Below, in pieces: positions 8,982 to 18,404 of a stretch of 64,000 bases of DNA. The translations under genes were made by a program, and so were the position numbers. The notes under the pieces are model-generated. The model saw nothing but the letters and a program-made list of their open reading frames with translations, was not told where the DNA came from and searched no databases. Where the stretch lies: positions 25,559-89,558 of the forward strand of contig NZ_VORR01000015.1 of assembly GCF_007997085.1 (NCBI RefSeq). Direction: 5' to 3'. Source of the DNA: Polaribacter sp. IC066. GTDB lineage: Bacteria > Bacteroidota > Bacteroidia > Flavobacteriales > Flavobacteriaceae. The number at the start of each line of letters is the position of its first letter. Within the stretch, counting starts at the first letter, position 1.

Positions 8982-11900
8982 ATGAAAATTTTAAAGATAG
9001 AATTACAAAATATAAATTCCTTAAAATCTGAGAAACCGATTCTTATTGATTTTGAAAACGAGCAATTTAAAGATGTTGGGTTGTTCGCAATTACAGGTTC
9101 AACAGGTGCAGGGAAAACCACTGTTTTAGATGCAATAACGATTGCCTTGTATCATAATGTGCCTCGTTTTAATAACTCAAAAGGCACCTTAATTGATGTG
9201 GTAAGCCATGGGGCAAATGATGCTTTTAGTCGAGTAACTTTTGAGAATGACAAGGTAAGGTATGAAGCTTATTGGGGAATGCGTTTGGCTTCTAAAGCAG
9301 GGAAAAAATTAAAAAACCCTACGGAAGAGGTGCGGTTAATTAATTTAAACACAGGGATTACGTTAGCCGAAGCAAAGAGAGAATTAATTGAAGCAGTTTA
9401 TAGCGCCACACAATTAGATTACAATCAGTTTTTAAGATCCGTGATGTTAGCTCAAGGAGAATTTGCTGCCTTTTTAACAGCAAAAGGTCCTGAAAAAGGA
9501 AAGTTGCTAGAACAAATTACTGGCGAAGAAATTTATAAAAAAATTGGTCAAGGTATTTCAGAGAGAAAATCGAAAGAAGAAAATACATTAAAAGAAATTC
9601 AGGCTAAAATTAATGCGGATGATATTTTATCCGAAGAAATAAAAATTGAACTATTAGAAAAAGACAAAGTTCTTGATGCTGAAATTATAAAATCAGAAAC
9701 AGCGATTGTGGCGATGCAGTTTGTTGAGAGTTGGTATGTGAATTTCAAAAAATTAGCAACCGACTCTGAAAAATTAGAAGAAGCATCTTTAAAATTATAT
9801 GCTGATGTAAAAAATCATAAAGAAGATTTTGAATTATTAGAGGAACATGAAAAAGCAGCACCTTTTAAAGAACTCATTCAAAATATAAATAGGAATGAGA
9901 AAAGTATTCTTGAAAAATTATACCAATCAAAAGTATTAGAAAATCAACTAGCGAACTTAAAACCGCAAATTGAAAATAGTACAGTAATTACTGAAAAGCA
10001 ATCTAATGAACTTGAGAATTCTGAAAAGGAGTTCAATAATTGGTTGCCGAAATTTGAACTGATTACCACCTTAGATCACAAAATCGAAAATGAAGTTGAA
10101 AATAGGAAAAATTCAATAAAAAAGTTAGACGATTTAAAGAAACAAATAGGAGTTTTTCAAGTTGATAAAAATAAATTATCAGAAGAATTAAAAGAGAAAA
10201 AATCGACTATAGAACGAACAGAAGTATTTATAACCAAACACACATTTTTAGAAGAAGTTGATGCAGCAATATCAAATTGGACAACCGATTTAATCACTTT
10301 AAAAGGTCATAAAGAAATTGTAAATGAAAATGCAGTATTTGTGATCAAAAAGAAAAAAGAGTTAGAAGTTACCAAAACTGAATTTTCTAAAAACAAGGGG
10401 TTTTTCGATAAAAAAATAGTTGAGATTAACAAGTTTGATAAAGAACTTACGTGTATTAATGAAGAATTAAAGAAACAGAATTTAAGTGCTATTCTAGTTG
10501 AAAAAAATAAACTTTCAGTACATGAAGTCAACTGGAAAGAGTTTAAAAGTTTGGGAGAGCAATATATCAAAATTGAAAAAGAGCATGTTGTTTTAGTGGA
10601 AAAGAAAACTTCGTTTTCAAAAGAACTAGTAGCAAACCAAAAAGAAACTATTGCGCTTCAAAAACAGCTTGAAGTACAAGAAAAATCAGTTTTGGATGCA
10701 GAAAAAATTCTGGATTTAGAAAAAAGTATTGCTAAATATGAAAAGGATCGTCTACATTTAATTAAAGGAGAACGGTGTAGTTTGTGTGGTTCAAAAAATC
10801 ATCCGTTTGCTGAGCATTTAGAGGCGATCGGAGTTTCAGAATCTGAATTAGAGCTTAGTATTCGTAGAAGTAAATTACAGAATCTTATCAATTCTAAAAA
10901 CGAATCTGACAAGAAGGAAGTGAAATTAATTACTTCAATTGAAGGATTTACAAACCAAATTAAAGTTATTTTAGAAGATATCGTTAGCGTTAAATCAAAA
11001 GCATCAAAATTAAATATTGATTGTGAATTAACGGATGTCGATACAATTGATAAAGAAATGAATGCACTTTCTGAAAATATAAAGTTGATCGATGTTCAAA
11101 TAAAAACAATTCAAAAATTACAAACACAAAGGGATGAAATTGACGCAGTTTTAAAAGCTCAAAATCAATCGATAGAAAGTTTAAAAACAAAAGATGCCAC
11201 TCTAAACGAGAAAATAAAAAATACGAATTCAGAAATTGCTGAAAAACAAAAATTGATTGATGAAGGCGTAAAAACCTGCAAAAATTTAGAAAATACATTA
11301 CAAACAAAATTCTCTAAATTTGATTATAAAGTCCCTTCAATTAATGAAACAAAAGAATTTATTGAGCAGATTAAAGCACAAATTACAAATTATAATATTG
11401 CTCAAAAAAATTTAAATTTACTGAAAGCCAATGTTGCCGTCATCAATAATAACTTGGTAAATGTCAAAGAAAAGTTAGAAACTAATTCTAAAAGTGAGAC
11501 AGAATTTCAAGAGGCAATCCAAAAATCGGATGCTGCTTTTACTATTTTAAAAATTGAAAGAAATGTTATTTTACCGATTGAGGTAACTGTTGAGGAAAAA
11601 CGTAAAAGTTTGCAATCTGTTAAAAAACAGTTGTATGAAATAGTTGATGCTAGTAAAATAGCTTGGCAAAAACTAATAGACGCTAAAAATAAAAATGAAG
11701 CATTAAAAGTCGAAAATATTAAAGATCAAAAGGTTTTAAATGATGAACTAATTGCTTTCGAAACATCATTAGAAAATCAACTTAAAAACAGCGATTTTAA
11801 ATCAAAACTAGCTGTTGAAAATGCTTTGTTAAGCAAAGAAGATTCTTTAAAATATGCACAAGTAAAAGAGCAAATAAAAGAGCAACAACTTCGATTACAA

Positions 11901-12635
11901 ACCTTAAAAGAAACCAATTTAAAAGCAATTGAAGATGCGAACACATCTAAAAGTTTTGAAATATCCGAAGAAGAAAGTAAGTTGGTATTAGAAAAATTAA
12001 AGATTGATAATAAAAATTTATCAACAGAAAAAGGGAAGATACTTGAAGCGTTTAGAAAAGACCAAGAAATTAAAAATAGAAATCAAGAACTCTATAAAAA
12101 AATAGCAGATCAGGAAATAATTTGTGGTGTTTGGAAAGAATTATTTCAAATTATAGGGAACTCAAAAGATGCGTTTAACGTCTATGTGCAAAGACTGACT
12201 TTAAAGCATTTGTTAGATTTGGCAAACTTACATTTGTTCAAGTTAAACAAACGTTATTCCTTAAAAATGGAGGAATTTTACAAACCAAAAGAAGAATTAA
12301 ACTTTAACTTAATTGATCATTATCAAACCGATCAAGCAAGATTGGTAGATACTTCAAGTGGCGGAGAAAAGTTTATTATTAGCTTGGCTTTAGCGCTGGG
12401 ATTGTCTGATTTAGCAAGTAAAAACGTAAAAATTGATTCTTTATTTATCGATGAAGGTTTCGGAACTTTAGATAATAATACACTAGAAACCGTTATTGCT
12501 ACTCTAGAAACCTTACAATCTCAGGGTAAACTAATCGGGATTATTTCACATGTAGAAAATTTAAAAGAACGAATTCCGACTCAAATAAAAATCACTAAAA
12601 AAAGTAACGGAGTTAGCGTTGTGAACATGCTGTAA
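8982..12635 (+). CDS. sbcC: Exonuclease SbcCD, ATPase subunit SbcC
   Basis: Rad50-type SMC-like ATPase, 1217 aa. Walker A GSTGAGKTT is at residues 39-47. Two long coiled-coil arms surround a zinc hook (Cys599-x-x-Cys602 in ERCSLCGSKNHP). The ABC signature DTSSGGEK is near residue 1125 and Walker B LFIDEGFGTLD near 1158. A clear Shine-Dalgarno sequence (AGGAG) precedes the ATG by a few bases, unusual for Bacteroidota. Works with SbcD on hairpins and DNA ends. All motifs are intact. Confidence 0.96.
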   Translation: MKILKIELQNINSLKSEKPILIDFENEQFKDVGLFAITGSTGAGKTTVLDAITIALYHNVPRFNNSKGTLIDVVSHGANDAFSRVTFENDKVRYEAYWGMRLASKAGKKLKNPTEEVRLINLNTGITLAEAKRELIEAVYSATQLDYNQFLRSVMLAQGEFAAFLTAKGPEKGKLLEQITGEEIYKKIGQGISERKSKEENTLKEIQAKINADDILSEEIKIELLEKDKVLDAEIIKSETAIVAMQFVESWYVNFKKLATDSEKLEEASLKLYADVKNHKEDFELLEEHEKAAPFKELIQNINRNEKSILEKLYQSKVLENQLANLKPQIENSTVITEKQSNELENSEKEFNNWLPKFELITTLDHKIENEVENRKNSIKKLDDLKKQIGVFQVDKNKLSEELKEKKSTIERTEVFITKHTFLEEVDAAISNWTTDLITLKGHKEIVNENAVFVIKKKKELEVTKTEFSKNKGFFDKKIVEINKFDKELTCINEELKKQNLSAILVEKNKLSVHEVNWKEFKSLGEQYIKIEKEHVVLVEKKTSFSKELVANQKETIALQKQLEVQEKSVLDAEKILDLEKSIAKYEKDRLHLIKGERCSLCGSKNHPFAEHLEAIGVSESELELSIRRSKLQNLINSKNESDKKEVKLITSIEGFTNQIKVILEDIVSVKSKASKLNIDCELTDVDTIDKEMNALSENIKLIDVQIKTIQKLQTQRDEIDAVLKAQNQSIESLKTKDATLNEKIKNTNSEIAEKQKLIDEGVKTCKNLENTLQTKFSKFDYKVPSINETKEFIEQIKAQITNYNIAQKNLNLLKANVAVINNNLVNVKEKLETNSKSETEFQEAIQKSDAAFTILKIERNVILPIEVTVEEKRKSLQSVKKQLYEIVDASKIAWQKLIDAKNKNEALKVENIKDQKVLNDELIAFETSLENQLKNSDFKSKLAVENALLSKEDSLKYAQVKEQIKEQQLRLQTLKETNLKAIEDANTSKSFEISEEESKLVLEKLKIDNKNLSTEKGKILEAFRKDQEIKNRNQELYKKIADQEIICGVWKELFQIIGNSKDAFNVYVQRLTLKHLLDLANLHLFKLNKRYSLKMEEFYKPKEELNFNLIDHYQTDQARLVDTSSGGEKFIISLALALGLSDLASKNVKIDSLFIDEGFGTLDNNTLETVIATLETLQSQGKLIGIISHVENLKERIPTQIKITKKSNGVSVVNML

Positions 12636-12813
12636 AAAGTGAAATTCTCAATAGATTCTGGTTTAAGATATTGAAATCACAATTTTTTGAATTATACTTT
12701 TATTGTTTAAAAGTAAACAAGAGTAGAGCATGTTTATAATATGAGGTGGGAAACACTTTGCTAAAGAATGAAACTTTGTAGTATGTTTTTTACAAATAAT
12801 GGTAAGTCAAAAA

Positions 12814-13091
12814 ATGGAAAATAGTTTTGGAAAAAAACAATCAAGTTACGAGGAGAGCAAAAGTTACTTTCGAGATAGTTTTCTGTTAAATTGAAAATTT
12901 ATGTTTCTTTATTGAGCAAAATCGAAACAAATAACAGATCTGCGAAAAAAGAACTTTAAAAAAATAGCTGAAGTATTTAATTTAGAATAGAAGGAATGCT
13001 GATAATTTGGTTTTCAGACAAAATAGTGATTGGATTAAGAAGTGACTATCATATTAATGAAATATTAAAAATAGCGAAACAGAAGATATAA
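12814..13091 (+). pseudogene. XRE-family HTH regulator, multiply frameshifted
   Basis: Reading across frames gives FGKK, TIKLRGEQKLLSR, VSLLSKIETNNRSAKKE, LKKIAEVFNLE, then LIIWFSDKIVIGLRSDYH and EILKIAKQKI. This is the pattern of the small XRE regulators common in Bacteroidota, which are often linked to restriction or defence genes (SLLSKIE...NRSA; C-terminal LxxLWLxDK). At least three frame breaks and in-frame stops separate the pieces, the first in a seven-A run. It ends 13 nt before the DUF3800 gene and so may once have controlled it. Confidence 0.7.
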
Positions 13092-13104
13092 TAAAAAATA
13101 AAAA

Positions 13105-13920
13105 ATGGAAAAAAATAAATTAATGGATTTTCATCGATTTTTAGATGAAGCCGGAGATACCACTTTTTATGGTAAAGGAAAGAAAAACATTATTGGAACA
13201 AATGGTGTTTCAAATGTTTTTATTCTTGGTATGATAAAAGTAAAAGATCCATTAGATGAAGTTAGAGATAAAATAAGGGCTCTTCAAGAAAAAATTGTCA
13301 ATGATCAGTTTTATCACGTTCCGAGTGTTTTGAAAAAAATTAATAAAACTGGCTATTATTTGCACGCTACTGATGATTTACCAGAGGTGAGGAAAGAAAT
13401 GTTTGATCTAATGAAAACCATTAACTGCAGCTTTGAAGCTGTTGTAGGGCGAAAAAGTATTGAAAGATATGAAACAAAACATAAAGGAAAAGAAGAATAT
13501 TTTTATGCTGATTTGTTATCACATTTACTCAAAAATAAATTATCTAAACATGAAAAACTGGTGATGCATATTTCGGAAAGAGGTAAAAGTACTAAAAACC
13601 ATAATTTAGAATTAGCTTTTTTAAAAGCAAAACAAAGGTTTGCAAATGTTAAGGGAAATAAGGAAATGAAAACTAATGTTGTTTTTAATGTGAACTACCC
13701 AACAAAAGACCCATTATTGAATCTAGCTGATTATTTCTGTTGGACGATTCAAAGGGTATTTGAAAGAGGAGAAATTAGATATTACAATTTTGTTAAAGAG
13801 CAAGTAAAATTAGTTATCGACCTCTATGATACTGGAAAATATGGAACTTGGAAAAATTATTATGATCATAGAAAAAATCCATTAACGTCTGAAAATAAAA
13901 TAAGCCCACTAAAACACTAA
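13105..13920 (+). CDS. DUF3800 domain-containing protein
   Basis: 271 aa with the N-terminal DUF3800 signature FLDEAGD (D14, E15, D18) and a C-terminal acidic/aromatic LADYFCWTIQRV segment that also belongs to the family. DUF3800 proteins are thought to have an RNase H-like fold and turn up in mobile and defence islands, but no activity is established that I can name. The gene is intact and directly follows the remains of an XRE regulator. A later ATG (residue 7) is also possible as start. Confidence 0.8.
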   Translation: MEKNKLMDFHRFLDEAGDTTFYGKGKKNIIGTNGVSNVFILGMIKVKDPLDEVRDKIRALQEKIVNDQFYHVPSVLKKINKTGYYLHATDDLPEVRKEMFDLMKTINCSFEAVVGRKSIERYETKHKGKEEYFYADLLSHLLKNKLSKHEKLVMHISERGKSTKNHNLELAFLKAKQRFANVKGNKEMKTNVVFNVNYPTKDPLLNLADYFCWTIQRVFERGEIRYYNFVKEQVKLVIDLYDTGKYGTWKNYYDHRKNPLTSENKISPLKH

Positions 13921-14210
13921 TTTTAAACTAAATTTAAAATAACGACTTGGAGTCGACTTTCGTGTTTTGCAGACTTAACTAATACAAACATACAAAATAT
14001 TTATGAATTTATAAAAAACCTTTGCTTGTATGATTTATAATCAATCGACAGTTTCAGGAGATTTATCAGTCCGAAAATTTAAAGGAAACTAGATTTTCTA
14101 TTCAGTTTTTATTTATTAACTTTAGACACGTAAACCACGAAACGAAAACTCAAATAACAAAGTTCAAGCCCTGCTTTTTTGTTAGAATAAAAGAAAAACA
14201 CATAAAACCT
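13921..14210. other. Intergenic, no gene seen
   Basis: Only a short inverted repeat (CGACT/AGTCG near 13,942) and AT-rich DNA are seen. The promoter of the second acyl-CoA block must lie here, but no clean -7/-33 pair was found. Confidence 0.4.
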
Positions 14211-15431
14211 ATGAACTTCGAATATTCAGAAAAATCAATCCGATTACAACATAAGTTAACAGCTTTTATAGAAGCCCATATTGTTCCTGTAGAAAAAGAA
14301 TATATTGCTTTTCAGAGTGATTCAAGGAATCTGTGGAAACGCTTTCCGAAGACAGAAATGCTAAAACAGAAAGCAAAAGATGCCGGTTTATGGAATCTGT
14401 TTCTGCCAAAAGAATATGGAGATTTAAGTCCGGGTTTAACCAATTTAGAATATGCTCCTTTAGCAGAAATTATGGGGAAGAAAATCTGGGTTTCAGAAAT
14501 TTTTAACTGTTCTGCGCCTGATACAGGGAATATGGAGGTACTAGCAAAATTTGGTAATGATGCCCAAAAGAAACAGTGGTTAACACCTTTGATGAATGGC
14601 GAAATTCGTTCTGCTTTTTTAATGACAGAACCTCAAGTTGCTTCTTCAGATGCTACAAATATCGAAACTTCTATTGTTTTGGAAGGCGATGAGTATGTGA
14701 TTAATGGTCATAAATGGTGGTCTTCTGGTGCAATGGATCCGCATTGCAAAGTAGCAATTATCATGGGAAAAACAGCTCCAAAGGCGCATCGGCATCAACA
14801 ACAAAGCATGGTTTTAGTGCCGATGGATGCAAAAGGATTAAAAATTGTAAGATCACTTTCGGTTTTAGGCTATTTTGATTCGCCAGAAGGACACGCAGAA
14901 ATTATTTTAGAAAATGTAAGAGTTCCAAAAGAGAATTTAATTCTAGGAGAGGGCAGAGGTTTTGAAATTGCACAAGGGCGTTTAGGACCTGGCAGAATTC
15001 ATCATTGTATGCGTTTGGTGGGCATGGCGCAATATGCATTAGAATTGATGTCTCAAAGAACTTTAGAAAGAGAAACGTTCGGAAAAAAGTTTTATGAGTA
15101 CAGTAGCATTCGGCAAGAAATTGCGAAATCTGCCTGTGAAATTGAACAAGCAAGGTTGTTAACACTCTCTGCTGCTGATAAAATGGATAAAGTGGGTAAT
15201 AAAGAAGCAAAAGATATTATTGCGATGATTAAAATTGTGGCTCCAAATATGGCTCAAAAAGTGATCGATAGAGCGATGCAAATTTTAGGCGGAAGAGGCG
15301 TTAGTCAAGATACTTATTTGCCACATTATTTTGCCATTGCAAGAATCCTACGTTTGGCAGACGGACCCGACGAGGTGCACATGTATCAATTGGGTAAAAG
15401 TTGTATTCAAAAATATGGAAACAATTTATGA
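14211..15431 (+). CDS. Acyl-CoA dehydrogenase (ACAD10/11, LvaC-like)
   Basis: FAD-dependent dehydrogenase fold, 406 aa. It shows [57 protein letters not shown] and a C-terminal [12 protein letters not shown] with [10 protein letters not shown]. The latter features are shared with the ACAD domain of ACAD10/11. The last four bases overlap the start of an APH-type kinase. In mammals these two activities are fused in one protein, and in Pseudomonas they are LvaC and LvaA. That pairing suggests work on phosphorylated 4-hydroxyacyl-CoAs, which is inference from context. Confidence 0.88.
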   Translation: MNFEYSEKSIRLQHKLTAFIEAHIVPVEKEYIAFQSDSRNLWKRFPKTEMLKQKAKDAGLWNLFLPKEYGDLSPGLTNLEYAPLAEIMGKKIWVSEIFNCSAPDTGNMEVLAKFGNDAQKKQWLTPLMNGEIRSAFLMTEPQVASSDATNIETSIVLEGDEYVINGHKWWSSGAMDPHCKVAIIMGKTAPKAHRHQQQSMVLVPMDAKGLKIVRSLSVLGYFDSPEGHAEIILENVRVPKENLILGEGRGFEIAQGRLGPGRIHHCMRLVGMAQYALELMSQRTLERETFGKKFYEYSSIRQEIAKSACEIEQARLLTLSAADKMDKVGNKEAKDIIAMIKIVAPNMAQKVIDRAMQILGGRGVSQDTYLPHYFAIARILRLADGPDEVHMYQLGKSCIQKYGNNL

Positions 15432-16486
15432 GCAGTCAAAACGTAAGAAAAGGAGAGGAATTGAATGAAGTTTTCTTGAAGAAATATCTTCAAGAAACTG
15501 GATTAATCAACTCTGTAGAAAGCGATTTATCTGTGCATCAATTTACACACGGATTTTCTAATTTAACATATTTGTTGCAAATTGAAGAAAAAGAATATGT
15601 TGTAAGAAAACCACCAAAAGGCGCTATTAAAAGAGGTCATGACATGCATCGGGAATTTAAAGTACAAAGTGGCATTAGCAAGTCGTTTTCTAAAGTTCCG
15701 AAAATGTTTGCTTTTTCTGATGATGAAACGATTCTAGGAAGTGATTTTTATATCATGGAAAAAGTAGCAGGAATTATTTTAAATTATAAGGAAGCACACA
15801 AAAGAAATATTCCAGCATCAGAATATAAAACCATTGCAAATTATTGGTTAGATACTTTAGTAGAATTGCACAAAGTAGATTACCATGCAATTGGTTTAGG
15901 CGATTTAGGCAAACCTGAAGGCTATGTAGCAAGACAAGTTTCTAATTGGGGAAAGCAATATTTAAAAGCAAAAACGGAAGAAGTTTCAGAAGCAGCAACG
16001 GTTATGAAATGGATGGAGGAGCAGCAACCAACAGCATATGAACATTGTTTAATTCACAATGATTTTAAATATGATAATGTTGTTTTTAAAGACGATTCTT
16101 GGCAAGAAGTTGCTGCCGTTTTAGATTGGGAAATGGCAACTTTAGGAGATCCGTTGATGGATTTAGGAACTTCTTTAGGATATTGGACTGTTGCCACAGA
16201 TCACGATTTTGTAAAACAAGGAATTCCTTCACCCACTATTTTTGAAGGAAATCCGATTCGAAGCGAAATTGCAGAAATGTATTCGCAAAAATCTGGCAGA
16301 AATATAGATAATTTAGTTTTTTATTATGTTTTTGGCTTGTTTAAAATAGCGGTAATTGCACAACAAATTTATTTTAGATATTCTAAAGGATGGACTTCAG
16401 ATTCGCGTTTTTCGAACTTAAATAAAGCTTCAGAATTGTGCTGTAAATTGGCTCTAAAGGCGATCAAGACAAAATCAATAGATTAA
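15428..16486 (+). CDS. APH-family phosphotransferase (ACAD10/11 kinase domain, LvaA-like)
   Basis: An aminoglycoside-phosphotransferase-fold kinase of 352 aa. N-lobe: [12 protein letters not shown] and the ATP lysine in YVVRKPP. Catalytic loop: [11 protein letters not shown]. Metal aspartate: [12 protein letters not shown] chose the ATG at 15,428 because it overlaps the upstream stop as ATGA; a TTG at 15,401 would add nine residues. Family knowledge: these kinases phosphorylate the hydroxyl of 4-hydroxyacyl-CoAs before an ACAD removes it; they are not antibiotic-resistance enzymes. Substrate here is inferred. Confidence 0.85.
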   Translation: MSSQNVRKGEELNEVFLKKYLQETGLINSVESDLSVHQFTHGFSNLTYLLQIEEKEYVVRKPPKGAIKRGHDMHREFKVQSGISKSFSKVPKMFAFSDDETILGSDFYIMEKVAGIILNYKEAHKRNIPASEYKTIANYWLDTLVELHKVDYHAIGLGDLGKPEGYVARQVSNWGKQYLKAKTEEVSEAATVMKWMEEQQPTAYEHCLIHNDFKYDNVVFKDDSWQEVAAVLDWEMATLGDPLMDLGTSLGYWTVATDHDFVKQGIPSPTIFEGNPIRSEIAEMYSQKSGRNIDNLVFYYVFGLFKIAVIAQQIYFRYSKGWTSDSRFSNLNKASELCCKLALKAIKTKSID

Positions 16487-16489
16487 TAT

Positions 16490-16516
16490 CCTGCAAGGTT
16501 TTCAAAACCTTGCAGG
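16490..16516. repeat. 27-bp palindrome (13-bp arms, 1-nt centre)
   Basis: Arms CCTGCAAGGTTTT and exact complement around a central C. It sits between the kinase and SDR genes of one operon and is far more GC-rich than its surroundings. I recall such CTTGCAGG palindromes as scattered intergenic elements in flavobacterial genomes. It could be an mRNA-stability or attenuating hairpin; no T-run follows, so it is not a standard terminator. Confidence 0.8.
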
Positions 16517-16534
16517 TTAAATTAAATAAGAAAT

Positions 16535-17287
16535 ATGGAAGTAAAAGATAAAATAGTCATCATAACAGGTGCAGGTTCTGGAATCGGAAAAGCATCTGCG
16601 ATGCATTTTGCAAAAAACGGAGCTACTGTGGTAGTTTCTGACATCAATTTAGAAAAAGCACAAGAAGTTTCTGAAGAAATTGTAACAAATGGAGGGACAT
16701 CCCTACCTATAAAGGCAAATGTTGCAAAGTTTGAAGAAGTAGAAAATTTAATCAACACAACGGTAGCAAAGTTTGGCAGGTTAGATATTATTGTAAATAA
16801 TGCAGGGATTGGACCTCATTTGTTAAAGACACACGAATCGCTTTTAAAAGATTGGGATCGTGTAATTTCGGTAAATCAAACAGGCGTTTTTTACTGTATG
16901 AAAGTTGCTTTGGTACAATTTTTAAAACAAGGGCATGGAAATATCGTGAATGTTGCCTCTTTAGCAGGTTTAAAAGCATCGCCGAGTAATATAAGTTATA
17001 GCGCAAGTAAATTTGCCGTTGTGGGTATGACGAAGTCTGCGGCGATGGAGTATGCCACTAAAAATATACGGGTAAATGCAGTATGTCCGGGGTATACTGA
17101 ATCTGCGCTGTTAGATCAACTAATCAATGCAAAACCAGAAATGGACGCTATTTTAAAAAGTGTCATTCCGATGAAACGTTATGGGAAAGCTCAAGAAATT
17201 GCAGAAGCAGTAGTTTGGTTGGCATCAGACAGTACTAAATTTATTACAGGGCAAACCATAACATTAGATGGTGGAACTTCTCTTTAA
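16535..17287 (+). CDS. SDR family oxidoreductase
   Basis: Classical SDR, 250 aa. TGAGSGIG cofactor motif at residues 12-19, NNAGIG near 90, catalytic Ser/Tyr/Lys in NVASLAG...YSASK, and C-terminal TGQTITLDGGTSL. It follows the kinase by 48 nt, with the 27-bp palindrome between, so it probably belongs to the same transcript. The kinase-ACAD-SDR set parallels LvaA, LvaC and LvaD of levulinate breakdown in Pseudomonas. Direction and substrate of the reaction are not readable from sequence. Confidence 0.88.
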   Translation: MEVKDKIVIITGAGSGIGKASAMHFAKNGATVVVSDINLEKAQEVSEEIVTNGGTSLPIKANVAKFEEVENLINTTVAKFGRLDIIVNNAGIGPHLLKTHESLLKDWDRVISVNQTGVFYCMKVALVQFLKQGHGNIVNVASLAGLKASPSNISYSASKFAVVGMTKSAAMEYATKNIRVNAVCPGYTESALLDQLINAKPEMDAILKSVIPMKRYGKAQEIAEAVVWLASDSTKFITGQTITLDGGTSL

Positions 17288-17305
17288 TTTGTCAATAATA
17301 GTGCG

Positions 17306-17313
17306 TAAATTTG
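17306..17313 (+). promoter_or_regulatory. -7 promoter element (TAAATTTG) of the lemA operon
   Basis: Fits TAnnTTTG, 41 nt upstream of the lemA ATG. A TTTG occurs at 17,288-17,291 but the spacer is only 14 nt, so the -33 partner is uncertain. Confidence 0.45.
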
Positions 17314-17354
17314 TGAAAACAAAAAATCAACACAAAAAATAAAATTTAGAAATT

Positions 17355-17963
17355 ATGAAAAAATGGTTAATACCTGTAATTGTCATTGTTGTAGTTTTTT
17401 ACATATTTTACAGTTTCGGAAAAGGATTTAATAATACAGCGGTAGTTTTACAAGAAGATGCAAAAACAACGTGGTCTAATGTCGAAAGCTCTTATCAAAG
17501 AAGAAATGACTTGATCGGTAATTTAGTAAAAACGGTGCAAGGAGCTGCAGATTTTGAGAGAAATACTTTAACAGAAGTAATTGAAGCAAGATCGAAAGCG
17601 ACTTCTGTAAATATTAACGCAGGAGATTTAACGCCAGAAAACATGGCGCAATTTCAAAAAGCACAAGCAGGAATGACAGGTGCTTTATCTAAATTATTAG
17701 TTTCTGTAGAAAGGTATCCTGATTTAAAAGCGAATGCGAACTTTTTAGAGTTACAAAGTCAAATAGAAGGTACAGAAAATAGAATTAACGTCGCTAGAGA
17801 CCGGTTTAATGAAGGTGTAAATAATTATAATAAACATATTAAAGTTTTCCCGAATTCTTTGCTAGCAGGTGTATTTAATTTTGATGCAATGAACCGTTTT
17901 CAAGCAAATGCAGGATCGGAAAATGCACCAGATATCAATTTTGATTTTAATAAGAAAAAATAA
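17355..17963 (+). CDS. lemA: LemA family protein
   Basis: 202 aa, usual length. One N-terminal membrane anchor (about residues 4-20) and then an alpha-helical LemA domain with VQLQ-like helices (VESSYQRRNDLIGNLVKTV, ESQIEGTENRINVARDRFNE). The C-terminal YNKHIKVFPNSLLAG is characteristic. Exact function is unknown in the family; it is regularly found with TPM-domain proteins, as here, which suggests a joint envelope role. The next gene follows after 3 nt. Confidence 0.93.
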   Translation: MKKWLIPVIVIVVVFYIFYSFGKGFNNTAVVLQEDAKTTWSNVESSYQRRNDLIGNLVKTVQGAADFERNTLTEVIEARSKATSVNINAGDLTPENMAQFQKAQAGMTGALSKLLVSVERYPDLKANANFLELQSQIEGTENRINVARDRFNEGVNNYNKHIKVFPNSLLAGVFNFDAMNRFQANAGSENAPDINFDFNKKK

Positions 17964-17966
17964 CAA

Positions 17967-18404
17967 ATGTCTAAAGTAGAAGCATTTCTTACAAAGAAAG
18001 AAGAAGAAGAAATTATTTCTGCGATTCAAATTGCAGAGAAAAATACTTCTGGCGAAATCCGTGTACATATTGAAGTTTCTTCCGAGAAAGATCATTATGA
18101 GCGCGCGTTAGAAGTATTTTATCTCTTAAAAATGGAGACTACAAAAGATGCAAATGGTGTTTTAATTTATGTAGCTGTTGATGATAAAAAATTTGTGATT
18201 TGTGGAGACGAAGGTATCAATAAAGTGATACCAAAAGATTTTTGGAATTCAACCAAAGACAGTATTCAGAGTCATTTTAAAAAAGGAGATTTTAAGCAAG
18301 GTATTGTTGATGGTATTTTAACAGCAGGTAAAGAGTTAAAAATACATTTTCCGTATCAATCAGATGATATAAACGAACTTTCTAATGAGGTTTCTAAAGG
18401 ATGA
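17967..18404 (+). CDS. TPM domain-containing protein (cytosolic or peripheral)
   Basis: 145 aa. A single TPM (TLP18.3/Psb32/MOLO-1) domain with TSGEIRVHIEV, GVLIYVAVDDKKFVICGDEGI and FKQGIVDGILTAGKEL. There is no signal peptide and no membrane segment. It lies between lemA and a second, membrane-anchored TPM gene with which it overlaps by 4 nt. The domain is phosphatase-like in plants, but bacterial activity is not established. Confidence 0.88.
   Translation: MSKVEAFLTKKEEEEIISAIQIAEKNTSGEIRVHIEVSSEKDHYERALEVFYLLKMETTKDANGVLIYVAVDDKKFVICGDEGINKVIPKDFWNSTKDSIQSHFKKGDFKQGIVDGILTAGKELKIHFPYQSDDINELSNEVSKG

Noticed and set aside
15401..15427. TTG start nine codons upstream for the APH kinase
   Set aside because: The ATGA overlap at 15,428 is the better coupled start and leaves the conserved domain complete.
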